In this document: positions 1-13,189 of the stretch, piece by piece
How the letters are laid out: every line of letters starts with the position of its first letter
Position numbering within the stretch: position 1 is the stretch's first letter
Assembly (NCBI GenBank): GCA_947650365.1
Contig: CANTAL010000026.1
Location: forward strand, 1,550,001-1,614,000
Direction: 5' to 3'
DNA: 64,000 nt
Origin: Chamaelirium japonicum
Lineage: Eukaryota; Streptophyta; Magnoliopsida; Liliales; Melanthiaceae
Position numbers and translations under genes: made by a program
Notes under the pieces: generated by a model
Told to the model about the DNA's origin: nothing
Database searches by the model: none
Seen by the model: only the letters and a program-made list of their open reading frames with translations

Positions 1-3000
1 TCGTTCATACGATCCATTCTAATTCATTCGCACGAATGTAACCATTCTAATTCATTCGTACGATCCATTCTAATTCATTCCTACGATCCATTCTAATTTA
101 TTCGCACGAATGTATCCATTCTAATTGATTTGCACGATCCATTCTATTTCATTCCTATGATCCATTCTAATTCATTTGCACGATCCATTCTAATTCATTC
201 CTATGATCCATTCTAATTCATTCGTACGATCCACTCTAATTCATTCGCTCGAATGTATCCATTCTAATTCATTCGTACGATCCATTCTAATTCATTCTAA
301 TTCATTCGTACGATCCATTCTAATCCATTCGTACGATCCATTCTAATTCATTCGTACGATCCATTCTAATTCATTCGTACGATCCATTCTAATTCATTCG
401 CACTATCCATTCTAATTCATTCGTACGATCCATTCTAATTCATTCGTACGATCCATTCTAATTCATTCGCACGATCCATTCTAATTCATTCGCACGATCC
501 ATTCTAATTCATTCGCACAAATGTATCTATTCTAATTCATTCGTACGATCCATTCTAATTCGTTCATACGATCCATTCTAATCCGATTAGAATGGATCGT
601 ACGAATGAATTAGAATGGATCATACAAATGAATTAGAAAGGTTACATTCGTGAGAATGAATTAGAATGGATCGTGTGAATGAATTAGATTGCATCGTACG
701 ATCCATTCTAATTCATTCGCTCGAATGTATCCATTATAATTCATTTGTATGAATTAGAATGAATCGTACGAATGAATTAAAATGGATCGTACGAATGGAT
801 TAGAATGGATCGTACGAATGAAATAGAATGGATCGTGCGAATGAATTAGAATGGATCGTACGAATAATTCACTCGTACGATCCATTCTAATGCATTCGTA
901 CGATTCATTCTAATTCATTCGCACGATCCATTCTAATTCATTCGTATGAACCATTCTAATTTATTTGCAAGAATATACGATCCATTCTTATTTATTCGCA
1001 AGAATGTATCCATTCTAATTCATTCGTACAATCCATTCTAATTTATTCGTACAAATGTATCCATTCTAATTCATTCGTACGATTCATTCTAATTCATTCG
1101 TACGATCCATTCTAATTCATTCGTACGATCCATTCTAATTCATTCGCAAGAATGTATCCATTCTAATTCATTCGTACAATCCATTCTAATTCATTCGCAC
1201 GATCCATTCTAATTCATTCGTATGATCCATTCTAATTCATTCCTACGATCTATTCTAATTCATTCGCTCGAATGTTTCCATTCTAATTCATTCGTTCGAT
1301 CCATTCTAATTCATTCGTACGATCCATTCAAATTCATTCGCATGATCCATTCTAATTCATTCGTACGATCCATTCTAATTCATTCTCACGAATGTAACCT
1401 TTCTAATTCATTTGTATGATCCATTCTAATTCATTCGTACGATCCATTCTAATACATTCGTATAATCCATTGTAATTCATTCATACAATCCATTCATATT
1501 CATTCGCACAAATGAATTAGAATAGATACATTTGTGCGAATGAATTAGAATGGATCGTACGAATGAATTAGAATGGATCGTACAAATGAATTAGAAAGGT
1601 TACATTTGTGAGAATGAATTAGAATGGATCGTACGATTCATTCTAATTCATTCGTACGATCCATTCAAATTCATTCGCACGATCCATTCTAATTCATTCG
1701 TATGATTCATTCTAATTCATTCGTACGATCCATTCTAATTCATTCTCACAAATGTATTCATTCGAATTCATTCGTACGATCCATTCTAATTCATTCGTAC
1801 GAATGAATTAGAATGGATCATGCGAATGAATAAGAAAGGTTAGAATGGATCGTACGAATGGATTAGAATGGATCGTACGAATAGATTAGAATAGATACAT
1901 TTGTGCAAATGAATTAGATTGCATCGTACGAATGAATTTGAATGGATCGTACGAATGAATTAGAATGGATCATGCGAATGAATTAGAATAGATCGTACGA
2001 ATGAATTAGAATGGATCGTACGAATAAATTAGAATGGATCATTCGAATGAATTAGAATGGATCGTACGAATGAATTAGAATGGATCCACCGAATGAGTTC
2101 GAATGGAACATGCGAATGAATTAGAATGGATCGTACGAATGAATTAGAATGGATACATTCGTGCGAATGAGTTAGAATGGATCATACGAATGAATTAGAA
2201 TGGATCGTACGAATGAATTAGAAGGGATTGTGCGAATGAATTAGAATGGATCGTATGAATGAATAAGAATGGATCGTTCGAATGAATTAGAATGGATCGT
2301 GCGAATGAATTAGAATGGATCGTATATTCGTGCAACTAAATTAGAATGGATCATACGAACGAATTAGAATGGATCGTACGAACGAATTAGAATGGATCGT
2401 ATGAACAAATTAGAATGGATCGTACGAATGAATTAGAATGGATACATTCGTGCGAATGAATTAGAATAGATCGTACGAATGAATTAGAATGGATTGTACG
2501 AATGAATTAGATCGTACGAATAAATTAGAATGGATCGTACGAATGAATTAAAATGGATACATTCGAGCGAATGAATTAGAATGGATACATTTGTGCGAAT
2601 GAATTAGAATGGATCGTACGATGCAATCTAATTCATTCGTACAATGTGTTCTAATCCATTCGTACGATCCGTTATTATTCATTCGTATGATCTATTCTAA
2701 TTCATTCGCACGAATGTATCCATTCTAATTCATTCGTACGATCCATTCTAATTCGTTCGTATGATCCATTCTAATTCGTTCGCACGATCCATTCTAATTC
2801 ATTCGCACGATCCATTCTAATTCATTTGTATGATTCATTCTAATTCATTCCTACGATCTATTCTAATTCATTCGTACGATCCATTCTAATTCATTCGTTC
2901 GATCCATTCTAATTCATTCGTACAATCCATTCAAATTCATTCGCATGATCCATTCTAATTCATTCGTACGATCCATTCTAATTCATTCTCACGAATGTAA

Positions 3001-5449
3001 CCTTTCTAATTCATTTGTATGATCCATTCTAATCCATTCGTATGATCCATTCTAATCCATTCGGACGATCCATTCTAATTCATTCGTATGAATGTATCCA
3101 TTCTAATTTATTCGTACGATCCAGTCTAATTCATTCGTACGATCCATTCTAATTCATTCGCACGAATGTATCCATTCTAATTCATTCGTACGATCCATTC
3201 TAATTCATTCGTATGATCCATTCTAATTCATTCGCACGATCCATTCAAATTCATTCGCACGATCCATTCTAATTCATTCGTACGATCCATTCTAATTCAT
3301 TCATACGATCCATTCTAATTCATTCGCATGTACGATTCATTATAATTCATTCGTACGATCCATTCTAATTCATTCGTACGATCCATTCTAATTTATTCGC
3401 ACGATCCATTCTAATTCATTCGTACGATCCATTCTAATTCATTCTCACGATCCATTCTAATTCATTTGTACGAATGTATCCATTCTAATTCATTCATATG
3501 ATCCATTCTAATTCATTCGTATGATTCATTCTAATTCATTCGTACGATCCATTCTAATTAATTCGCACAAATGTATCCATTCTAATTTATTTGTACGATC
3601 CATTCTAATCCATTCGTACGATCCATCTAATCGATTCGTACGATCCATTCTAATTCATTCGCATGAATGTATCCATTCTAATTCTTCGTACGATCCATTC
3701 TAATTCATTCGTACAATTCATTCTAATTCATTCGCACGATCCATTCTAATTCATTCGTACGATCCATTCTAAATCATTCGCACGATTGTATCCATTCTAA
3801 TTCATTCGTACAATCCATTCTAATTCATTCACAGGATCCATTCTAATTCATTCATATGATCCATTCTAATTCATTCGTACGATCCATTCTAATTCATTCT
3901 CACGAATGTAACCTTTCTAATTCATTTGCAAGATCCATTCTAATTCATTCCTACGATCCATTCTAATTCATTCGTACGATCCATTCTAATCCATTCGTAC
4001 GATCCATTCTAATCCATTCGTACGATCCATTCTAATCCATTCTAATTCATTTGTATGATCAATTCAAATTCATTCGTACGAAACATTCTAATCCATTCGT
4101 ACGATCTATTCTAATTCATTCGTACGATCCATTCTAATCCATTCGTACGAATGGATTAGAATGGATACATTCGTGCAATCCATTCTAATTCATTTGCACG
4201 ATCCATTATAATCCATTCGTACGATCCATTCTAATCCATTCGTACGATCCATTCTAATTCATTCCTACGATCCATTCTAATTCATTCGAATGTAACCTTT
4301 CTAATTCATTTGTATGTATCCATTTTAATTCATTCGTACAATCCATTCTAATTCATTCGCACGATCCATTCTAATTCATTCGTACGATCCATTCTAATCC
4401 ATTCGTACGATCCATTCTAATTCATTCGCACGAATGTAACCATTCTAATTCATTCATATGATCCATTCTAATTCATTCATACGATCCATTCTAATTCATT
4501 CGTATGATCCATTCTAATTCATACGTACGATCCATTCTAATTCACTTGCATGAATGTATCCATTCTAATTTATTCGTACGATCCATTCTAATTCATTCGT
4601 ACGATCCATTCTAATTCATTCGGTGGATCCATTCTAATTCATTCGTACGATCCATTCTAATTCATTCGGTGGATCCATTCTAATTCATTCGTATGATCCA
4701 TTCTAATTCATTCGCTCAAATGTATCCATTCTAATTCATTCGCACGATCCATTCTAATTCATTCGTACGATCCATTCTAATTCATTCCTACGATCTATTC
4801 TAATTCATTCGCTCGAATGTATCCATTCTAATTCATTCGTACGATCCATTCTTATTCATTCGTACGATCCATTCAAATTCATTCGCACGATCCATTCTAA
4901 TTCATTCGTACGATCCATTCTAATTCATTCGCACGAATGTATCCATTCTAATTCATTCGTACAATCCATTCTAATTCATTCGCACGATTTATTCTAATTC
5001 ATTCGTATGATCCATTCTAATTCATTCCTACGATCTATTCTAATTCATTCGCTCGAATGTATCCATTCTAATTCATTCGTACGATCCATTCTAATTCATT
5101 CGTACGATCAATTCTAATCCATTTGTACGATCCATTCTAATTCATTTGCACGATCCATTCTAATTCATTCGCACGAATGTATCCATTCTAATTCATTTGC
5201 ACGATCCATTCTAATTCATTCCTATGATCCATTCTAATTCATTCGTACGATCCATTCTAATTCATTCGCTCGAATGTATCCATTCTAATTCATTCGTACG
5301 ATCCATTCTAATTTGTTCATACGATCCATTCTAATTCGTTCGTACGATCCATTCTAATTCGTTCGTACGATTCATTCTAATTCATTCGTACGATCCATTC
5401 TAATGCATTCGTACGATTCATTCTTATTCGATAAGAATGGATCGTACGA

Positions 5450-8400
5450 ATGAATTAGAATGGATCATACAAATGAATTAGAAAGGTTACATTCGTGAGA
5501 ATGAATTAGAATGGATCGTGCGAATGAATTAGAATGGATCGTACGAATGGATTAAAATGGATCGTACGAATGGATTAGAATGGATCGTACGAATGAATTA
5601 GAATAGATTGTACAAATGAATTAGAAAGGTTACATTTGTGAGAATGAATTTGAATAGATCGTAGGAATGAATTAGAATGGATCGTGCGAATGAATTAGAA
5701 TGAATCGTGCGAATGAATTAGAATGGATTGTACGAATGAATTAGAATGGATCGTGCGAATGAATTAGAATGGATCATACGAATGAATTAGAATGGATCGT
5801 ACGAATGAATTAGAATGGATCGTGCGAATGAATTAGAAAGGTTACATTCGTGAGAATGAATTAGAATGGATCGTACGAATGAATTAGAATGGATCATGCG
5901 AATGAATTTAAATGGATCGTACGAATGAATTAGAATGGATCGAACGAATGAATTAGAATGGATACATTCGAGCGAATGAATTAGAATAGATCGTAGGAAT
6001 GAATTAGAATGGATCATACGAATGAATTAGAATGGATACATTCGTGCGAATGAATTAGAATGGATCGTAGGAATGAATTAGAATGGATCGTACGAATGAA
6101 CTAGAATGGATACATTCGTGCGAATGAATTAGAATGGATCATATGAAATAGTTCGTACAAATGAATCGTACGAATGAATTAGAATGGATCGTACGAATGA
6201 ATTAAAATAGATCGTGCGAATGAATTAGAATTGATCATACGAATGAATTAGAATGGATCGTACAAATGAATTAGAATGGATCATATGAAAGAATTAGAAT
6301 GGATCGTGCGAATGAATTAGAAAGGATCGTACGAATGAATTAGAATGGATATATTCGTGCGAATGAATTAGATTGCATCGTACGAATGAATTTGAATGGA
6401 TTGTACGAATGAATTAGAATGGATCGTATGAATGAATTAGAATGGATCATGCGAATGAATTAGAATGGATCGTACACACGATCCATTGTAATTCATTCGC
6501 ACGATCCATTCTAATTCATTCGTATGATCAATTCTAATTCATTCGTACAATCCATTCTAATTCAGTCGTATGAATGTATCATATGAATGAATTACAATGG
6601 ATCATGCGAATGAATTAAAATTGATCGTACAAATGAATTGGAATAGATCGTACGAATGAATTAGAATACATCATGTGAATGAATTAGAATGGATCGTACG
6701 TTTGAATTAGATTGGATCGTGCGAATGAATTAGAAAAGCTCTTATGATCCATTCTAATTCATTTGTACGATCCATTCTAATTCATTCGCACGAATGAATT
6801 AGAATGTGTCGTGCAAATGAATTAGAATGGATACATTCGTGCAAATGAATTAGAATGGATCGTAGGAATGAATTAGAATGGATCGTACGAATAAATTAGA
6901 ATGGTTACATTCGTGCGAATGAATTAGAATGGATTGTACGAATAAATTAGAATGGATCGTACGAATGAATTAAAATGGATACATTTGTGCGAATGAATTA
7001 GAATGGATCATACAAATGAATTAGAATGGATCGAATGAATGAATTAGAATGGATCGTACGAATGGATTAGAATGGATCGTACGAATGGATTAGAATGGAT
7101 CGTACGAATGGATTAGAACGCATTGTACGAATGAATTAGATTAGATACATTTGTGCGAATGAATTAGATTGCATCGTACGAATGAATTTGAATGGATCGT
7201 GCGAATGAATTAGAATGGATTGTACGAATGAATTAGAATGGATACATTCGTGCGAATGAATTAGAATGGATCGGACGAATGAATTAGAATGGATCGTACG
7301 ATTCATTCTAATTCATTCGTACGAGCCATTCTAATTCATTCGCTCGAATGTATCGTACGAATGAATTAGAATGGATACATTCGAGCGAATGAATTAGAAT
7401 GGATCGTACGAATGAATTAGAATGGATCATAGGAATGAATTAGAAAGGTTACATTCGTGAGAATGAATTCGAATGGATCGTACGAATGAATTAGAATGGA
7501 TCATGCGAATGAATTAGAATGAATCGTACGAATGAATTAGAATGGTTCGTGCGAATGAATTAGAATGGATACATTCGTGCGAATGAATTAGAATGGATCA
7601 TACGAATGAATTAGAATGGATCGTGCGAATGAATTAGAATTGATCACACGAATGAATTAGAATGGATCATACGAATGGATTAGAACGCATTGTACGACTG
7701 AATTAGAATAGATACATTTGTGCGAATGAATTAGATTGCATCGTACGAATGAATTTGAATGGATTGTACGAATAAATTAGAATGGATCGTACGAATGAAT
7801 TAGAATGGATCATGCGAATGAATTAGAATAGATCGTACAAATGAATTAGAATGGATCGTACGAATAAATTAGAATGGATCGTGCGAATGAATTAGAATGG
7901 ATCGTACGAATGAATTAGAATGGATCCACCGAATGAGTTAGAATGGATCTTGCGAATGAATTAGAATGGATCATACGAATGAATTAGAATGGATACATTC
8001 GTGCGAATGAATTAGAATAGATCGGGCGAATGAATTAGAATTGATCGTGCGAATGAATTAGAATGGATCATACGATTGAATTTGAATGGATCGTACGAAT
8101 AAATTAGAATGGATACATTTGTGCGATGAATAAGAATGGAGCATACGAATGAATTACAATGGAGCGTACGAATGAACTAGAATGGATACATTCGTACAAA
8201 TGAATTAGAATGGATCATATGAAAGAATTAGAATGGATCGTGTGAATGAATTAGAAAGGATCGTACGAATGAATTAGAATGGATATATTCGTACGAATGA
8301 ATTAGAATGGATCGTACGAATGAATTAGAATGGATCGTACGAATAAATTAGAATGGATACATTCATGCAAATGAATTAGAATGGATCGTGAGAATGAATT

Positions 8401-9030
8401 AGAATTGATCGTACGAATGAATTAGAATGGATCGTACGAATGAATTAGATCGTACGAATGAATTAGAATGGATCGTGCGAATGAATTAGAATTGATCATA
8501 TGAATGAATTAGAATGGATCGTGCGAATGAATTAGAATGGATCGTACGAATCCATTAGAATGGATACATTCGTGCGAATGAATTAGAATGGATCATACGA
8601 ATGAATTAGAATGGATACATTTATGCGAATGAATTTGAATGGATTGCACGAATTGAATTAGAATGGATCGTACGAATGGATTAGAATGGATCGTACGAAT
8701 GAATTAGAATGGATCATACAAATGAATTAGAAACGTTACATTCGTGAGAATGAATTAGAATGGATCGTGCGAATGAATTAAAATTGATCATACGAATGGA
8801 TTAGAATGGATCGTACGAATGAATTAGAATAGATCGTGCGAATGAATTAGAATGGATCGTACGAACAAATTAGAATGGATCATACGAACGAATTAGAATG
8901 GATCGTATGAACGAATTAGAATGGATCACACGAATGAATTAGAATGGATACATTCGAGCGAATGAATTAGAATGGATCGTACGAATGAATTAGAATGGAT
9001 CATAGGAATGAATTAGAATGGATCGTGCAA
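5450..9030. repeat. 3.6-kb higher-order duplication, copy A
   Basis: This segment of the minisatellite matches the next one at an offset of about 3.58-3.61 kb. Irregular landmarks recur: the ATATGAAATAG word at about 6140 and 9720, the forward islands at 6480 and 10085, 6740 and 10342, 7300 and 10905, and the ATATGAAAGAATTAG word at about 8216 and 11820. Both boundaries are approximate because the array itself is repetitive. Confidence 0.75.
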
Positions 9031-11918
9031 ATGAATAAGAATGGATCATACAAATGAATTAAAAAGGTTACATTCGTGAGAATGAATTAGAATGGATCGT
9101 GCGAATGAATTAGAATGGATCGTACGAATGGATTAAAATGGATCGTACGAATGAATTAGAATGGATCGTACGAATGAATTAGAATGGATCGTACAAATGA
9201 ATTAGAAAGGTTACATTTGTGAGAATGAATTAGAATAGATCGTAGGAATGAATTAGAATGGATCGTGCGAATGAATTAGAATGAATCTTACGAATGAATT
9301 AGAATGGATCGTACGAATGAATTAGAATGGATCGTGCGAATGAATTAGAATGGATCGTACGAATGGATTAGAATGGATCGTACGAATGAATTAGAATGGA
9401 TCATACAAATGAATTAGAAAGGTTACATTCGTGAGAATGAACTAGAATGGATCGTACGAATGAATTAGAATGGATCATGCGAATGAATTTGAATGGATCG
9501 TACGAATGAATTAGAATGGATCGAACGAATGAATTAGAATGGATACATTCGAGCGAATGAATTAGAATAGATCGTAGGAATGAATTAGAATGGATCATAC
9601 GAATGAATTAGAATGGATACATTCGTGCGAATGAATTAGATTGGATCGTAGGAATGAATTAGAATAGATCGTACGAATGAACTAGAATGGATACATTCGT
9701 GCGAATGAATTAGAATGGATCATATGAAATAGATCGTACAAATGAATCGTACGAATGAATTAGAATGGATCGTACGAATGAATTAAAATAGATCGTGCGA
9801 ATGAATTAGAATTGATCATACGAATGAATTAGAATGGATCGTACGAATGAATTAGAATGGATCATATGAAAGAATTAGAATGGTTCGTGCGAATGAATTA
9901 GAAAGGATCGTACGAATGAATTAGAATGGATATATTCGTGCGAATGAATTAGATTGCATCGTACGAATGAATTTGAATGGATTCTACGAATGAATTAGAA
10001 TGGATCGTATGAATAAATTAGAATGGATCATGCGAATGAATTAGAATAGATCGTACGAATGAATTAGAATGGATCGTACGCATGATGCATTCTAATTCAT
10101 TCGCACGATCCATTCTAATTCATTCGTATGATCAATTCTAATTCATTCGTACAATCCATTCTAATTCAGTCGTATGAATGTATCATATGAATGAAATAGA
10201 ATGGATCATGTGAATTAATAAAAATGGATCGTACAAATGAATTGGAATAGATCGTACGAATGAATTAGAATACATCATGTGAATGAATTAGAATGGATCG
10301 TACGTTTGAATTAGATTGGATCATGCGAATGAATTAGAATAGCTCGTATGATCCATTCTAATTCATTCGTACGATCCATTCTAATTCATTCGCACGAATG
10401 AATTAGAATGGATCGTGCAAATGAATTAGAATGGATGCATTCGTGCGAATGAATTAGAATGGATCGTAGGAATGAATTAGAATGGATCGTACGAATAAAT
10501 TAGAATGGTTACATTCGTGCGAATGAATTAGAATGGATTGTACGAATAAATTAGAATCGATCGTACGAATGAATTAAAATGGATACATTTGTGCGAATGA
10601 ATTAGAATGGATCGTACAAATGAATTAGAATGGATCGAACGAATGAATTAGAATGGATCGTACGAATGGATTAGAATGGATCGTACGAATGGATTAGAAT
10701 GGATCGTACGAATGGATTAGAACGCATTGTAATAATGAATTAGATTAGATACATTTGTGCGAATGAATTAGATTGCATCGTACGAATGAATTTGAATGGA
10801 TCGTGCGAATGAATTAGAATGGATTGTACGAATGAATTAGAATGGATACATTCGTGCGAATGAATTAGAATGGATCGGACGAATGAATTAGAATGGATCA
10901 TACGATTCATTCTAATTCATTCTTACGATCCATTCTAATTCATTCGCTCGAATGTATCGTACGAATGAATTAGAATGGATACATTCGAGCGAATGAATTA
11001 GAATGGATCATACGAATGAATTAGAATGGATCATAGGAATGAATTAGAAAGGCTACATTCTTGAGAATGAATTAGAATGGATCGTACGAATGAATTAGAA
11101 TGGATCATGCGAATGAATTAGAATGAATCATACGAATGAATTTGAATGGATCGTGCGAATGAATTAGAATGGATACATTCGTGCGAATGAATTAGAATGG
11201 ATCGTACGAATGAATTAGAATGGATCGTGTGAATGAATTAGAATTGATCATACGAATGAATTAGAATGGATCGTACGAATGGATTAGAACGCATTGTACG
11301 ACTGAATTAGAATAGATACATTTGTGCGAATGAATTAGATTGCATCGTATGAATGAATTTAAATGGATTGTACGAATAAATTAGAATGGATCGTACGAAT
11401 GAATTAGAATGGATCATGCGAATGAATTAGAATAGATCGTACGAATGAATTAGAATAGATCGTTCGAATAAATTAGAATGGATCGTGCGAATGAATTAGA
11501 ATGGATCATACGAATGAATTAGAATGGATCCACCGAATGAGTTAGAATGGATCATGCGAATGAATTAGAATGGATCGTACGAATGAATTAGAATGGATAC
11601 ATTCGTGTGAATGAATTAGAATGGATCGGACGAATGAATTAGAATTGATCGTGCGAATGAATTAGAATGGATCATACGATTGAATTTGAATGGATCGTAC
11701 GAATAAATTAGAATGGATACATTTGTGCGATGAATAAGAATGGAGCGTACGAATGAATTACAATGGAGCGTACGAATGAACTTGAATGGATACATTCGTG
11801 CGAATGAATTAGAATGGATCATATGAAAGAATTAGAATGGATCGTGCGAATGAATTAGAAAGGATCGTATGAATGAATTAGAATGGATATATTCGTGCGA
11901 ATGAATTAGAATGGATCG
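9031..11918. repeat. 3.6-kb higher-order duplication, copy B (left part)
   Basis: Second copy of the 3.6-kb block. It is cut at 11918 by the first Tat element and resumes at 25233, where the sequence continues the match to about 8300-9030. The continuation ends near 25960, so copy B totals about 3.6 kb once the insertion is removed. Confidence 0.75.
11914..11918. repeat. Target-site duplication GATCG, left
   Basis: Five bases directly before the TG end of the left LTR. The same five bases follow the CA end of the right LTR at 25233-25237. This is the normal 5-bp duplication of a Ty3/gypsy insertion. Confidence 0.93.
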
Positions 11919-12114
11919 TGTTCGGGGGATTTTTTTCGCTGGTCCGGGCGGGCTACCTGCAAGACAAAGAGAAAGCGTTAGAACGGCTGGCTCCCTTCGG
12001 AGCGCAGACCCTTCGATGCTCAAGTCAGTCTTAATTGCACAACGGCGAGCTTTAGTGGACAAAAGTGGAAGGGAATAGGGTTTCGAACCTGTACTATGGA
12101 GCTTGTGGGTGAGC

Positions 12115-12121
12115 ATTTATA
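12115..12121 (-). promoter_or_regulatory. LTR TATA box (gag-pol transcript)
   Basis: TATAAAT on the minus strand, in a context kept in the other LTR of this element (24250-24256) and in the LTR of copy 2 (52475-52481). Transcription would run toward lower coordinates, so in the left LTR everything below this point is the R/U5 side. It is called from motif and conservation only. Confidence 0.65.
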
Positions 12122-12459
12122 GCAATCGGCGGCCTACCGTAGCCCGACACGTGGAGATTCTTCCAGGGCCTTCTAGACCCCCATGATCCGGCTCGCGTGG
12201 GTCTCTGACAGTCCTTGGTACTCACGCCCTGACATTCTGTCGTTAAGCCTGCCAGGCGGTTTGAGTGGGGGAGAGCATCTTTCTTGTCGCTGCCAGGTGG
12301 CTGTTCTAGAATGTTCAAGTCTGGGAGATCTTCGTGCACTGTGGGCGACCTCCGGTGGGAAGCCAGGGCGAGCTCGCCCTCTATTGCTCCGCCTTCTCTC
12401 CCATTTCTATCAAGAGTCGGACCTCGCGGGAGCGACCTCTTCGATAAACTGGGGAATTC

Positions 12460-13010
12460 TGGCGAGCTTGGGCGAGCTCCTGAGGGAGCTTGATCGAGCT
12501 CCTGAGCGAGCTTGGGCGAGCTCCTGAGCGAGCTTGGACGAGCTCCTGAGCAAGCTTGGGCGAGCTCCTGAGCAAGCTTGGGCGAGCTCCTGAGCGAGCT
12601 CTTTGCCTAAAGCACCTTTGGCCCAATATGGAGCTCGCTCCCTGTCAAGGTGACTTGGTTAACATGGGGGGGGGGGGGAGGGCGAGTTCCCCACCCCTCG
12701 GAATCCTGGGGTCTATGAGATCCACAGGCAAGGGCGAACTTGGGCGAGCTCCTGCGCGAGCTTGGGCGAGCTCCTGCATGAGCTAGGGGCGTTTGCGATG
12801 CCGGTGTCTTTGTTATGCATGACGGTCTAACTCCCGCTACCCCTGCAAGCGAGCTCTCGCACGGGCTTGGCGAGCTCCTGGGCGAGCTTAGGCGAGCTCC
12901 TGAGGGAGCTTGATCGAGCTCCGGGGCGAGCTTGGCGAGCTCCTGAGCGAGCTTAGGCAGGCTCCTGGGCGAGATCAGGCGAGCTCCAGCGAGCTTAGGC
13001 GAGCTCCTAT
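12460..13010. repeat. LTR (U3) GAGCTC minisatellite
   Basis: Imperfect units of about 21-22 bp built around GCGAGCTTGGGCGAGCTCCTG, in clusters at 12460-12600, 12735-12785 and 12848-13010. The right LTR carries the same zone with fewer units in the first cluster, which explains part of the 1220 versus 1179 bp length difference. Copy 2 has a related but separately expanded array. Confidence 0.85.
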
Positions 13011-13081
13011 GAGTGCCCTTGGCCTAGGCCCCTTCAGCCCAATGTGGATCTTGCTCCCTGTCCAGGTGATTTGGTGAGCAC

Positions 13082-13104
13082 GGGGGGGGGGGGGGGGGGG
13101 GGGG
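13082..13104 (+). repeat. Poly(G) tract in LTR
   Basis: Twenty-three consecutive G near the U3 end of the left LTR. The corresponding run in the right LTR is 16 G (25183-25198). A second G run lies at 12666-12678. Length variation between LTRs is expected from slippage; assembly error is possible. Confidence 0.8.
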
Positions 13105-13138
13105 CGAACTTTAGGGCAGATTTCTGCTACCCCCAATA

Positions 13139-13154
13139 TTACCCCCTCCTGAGG
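13139..13154 (-). other. Polypurine tract (PPT)
   Basis: Directly inside the 3' LTR the minus strand reads CTCAGGAGGGGGTAA, then the LTR begins. The same tract borders the 3' LTR of copy 2 at 53823-53838. It would prime plus-strand DNA synthesis. Confidence 0.85.
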
Positions 13155-13189
13155 GAGCGACTAAGGAGACTTTGGCGCTTGCTCAGGTG

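Larger units (their letters stand above)
1..11918. repeat. 23-bp minisatellite array, block A
   Basis: Tandem units of 23 bp (two identical consecutive ones at 338-360 and 361-383) fill this block. A 28-bp variant carries an extra AATGTAT-like stretch after the CGCACGA core. Each unit has three ATTC words and a palindromic core CGTACG or a one-base variant. The strand of the repeat changes repeatedly: forward to about 585, reverse to about 690, forward to 750, reverse to 868, forward to 1508, reverse to 1635, forward to 1800, reverse to 2615, mostly forward to 5430, then mostly reverse to the end with short forward islands near 6480-6585, 6740-6795, 7290-7355, 10085-10190, 10340-10395 and 10900-10960. 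Open frames here encode only periodic SILIHS-type peptides and are not genes. Chromosomal location (pericentromere, knob or other) cannot be told. Confidence 0.95.
11919..13138 (-). repeat. 3' LTR of Tat copy 1
   Basis: 1220 bp, matching 24054-25232. In element direction it begins TGTTGGGGG-like and ends CCCCGAACA; on the plus strand it starts TGTTCGGGGG. The inner end at 13138 reads ...CCCCAATA where the other LTRs read ...CCCCAACA, a one-base change in the terminal dinucleotide. It contains a minisatellite of GAGCTC-type units, a 23-G run at 13082-13104 and a minus-strand TATA box. Confidence 0.93.

Noticed and set aside
1222..1419. 65-94-residue open frames of MIHSNSFVRSILIHS type in the array (also 3521, 5787, 9401, 11616, 43554)
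   Set aside because: Three 23-bp units make 69 bp, so the repeat gives a periodic 23-residue peptide whenever no stop is hit. No start context, no codon signature and equal occurrence on both strands.
1..11918. Similarity of ATTC-rich units to human satellite II/III
   Set aside because: Only the ATTC word is shared; unit length, CGTACG core and surrounding plant elements differ.
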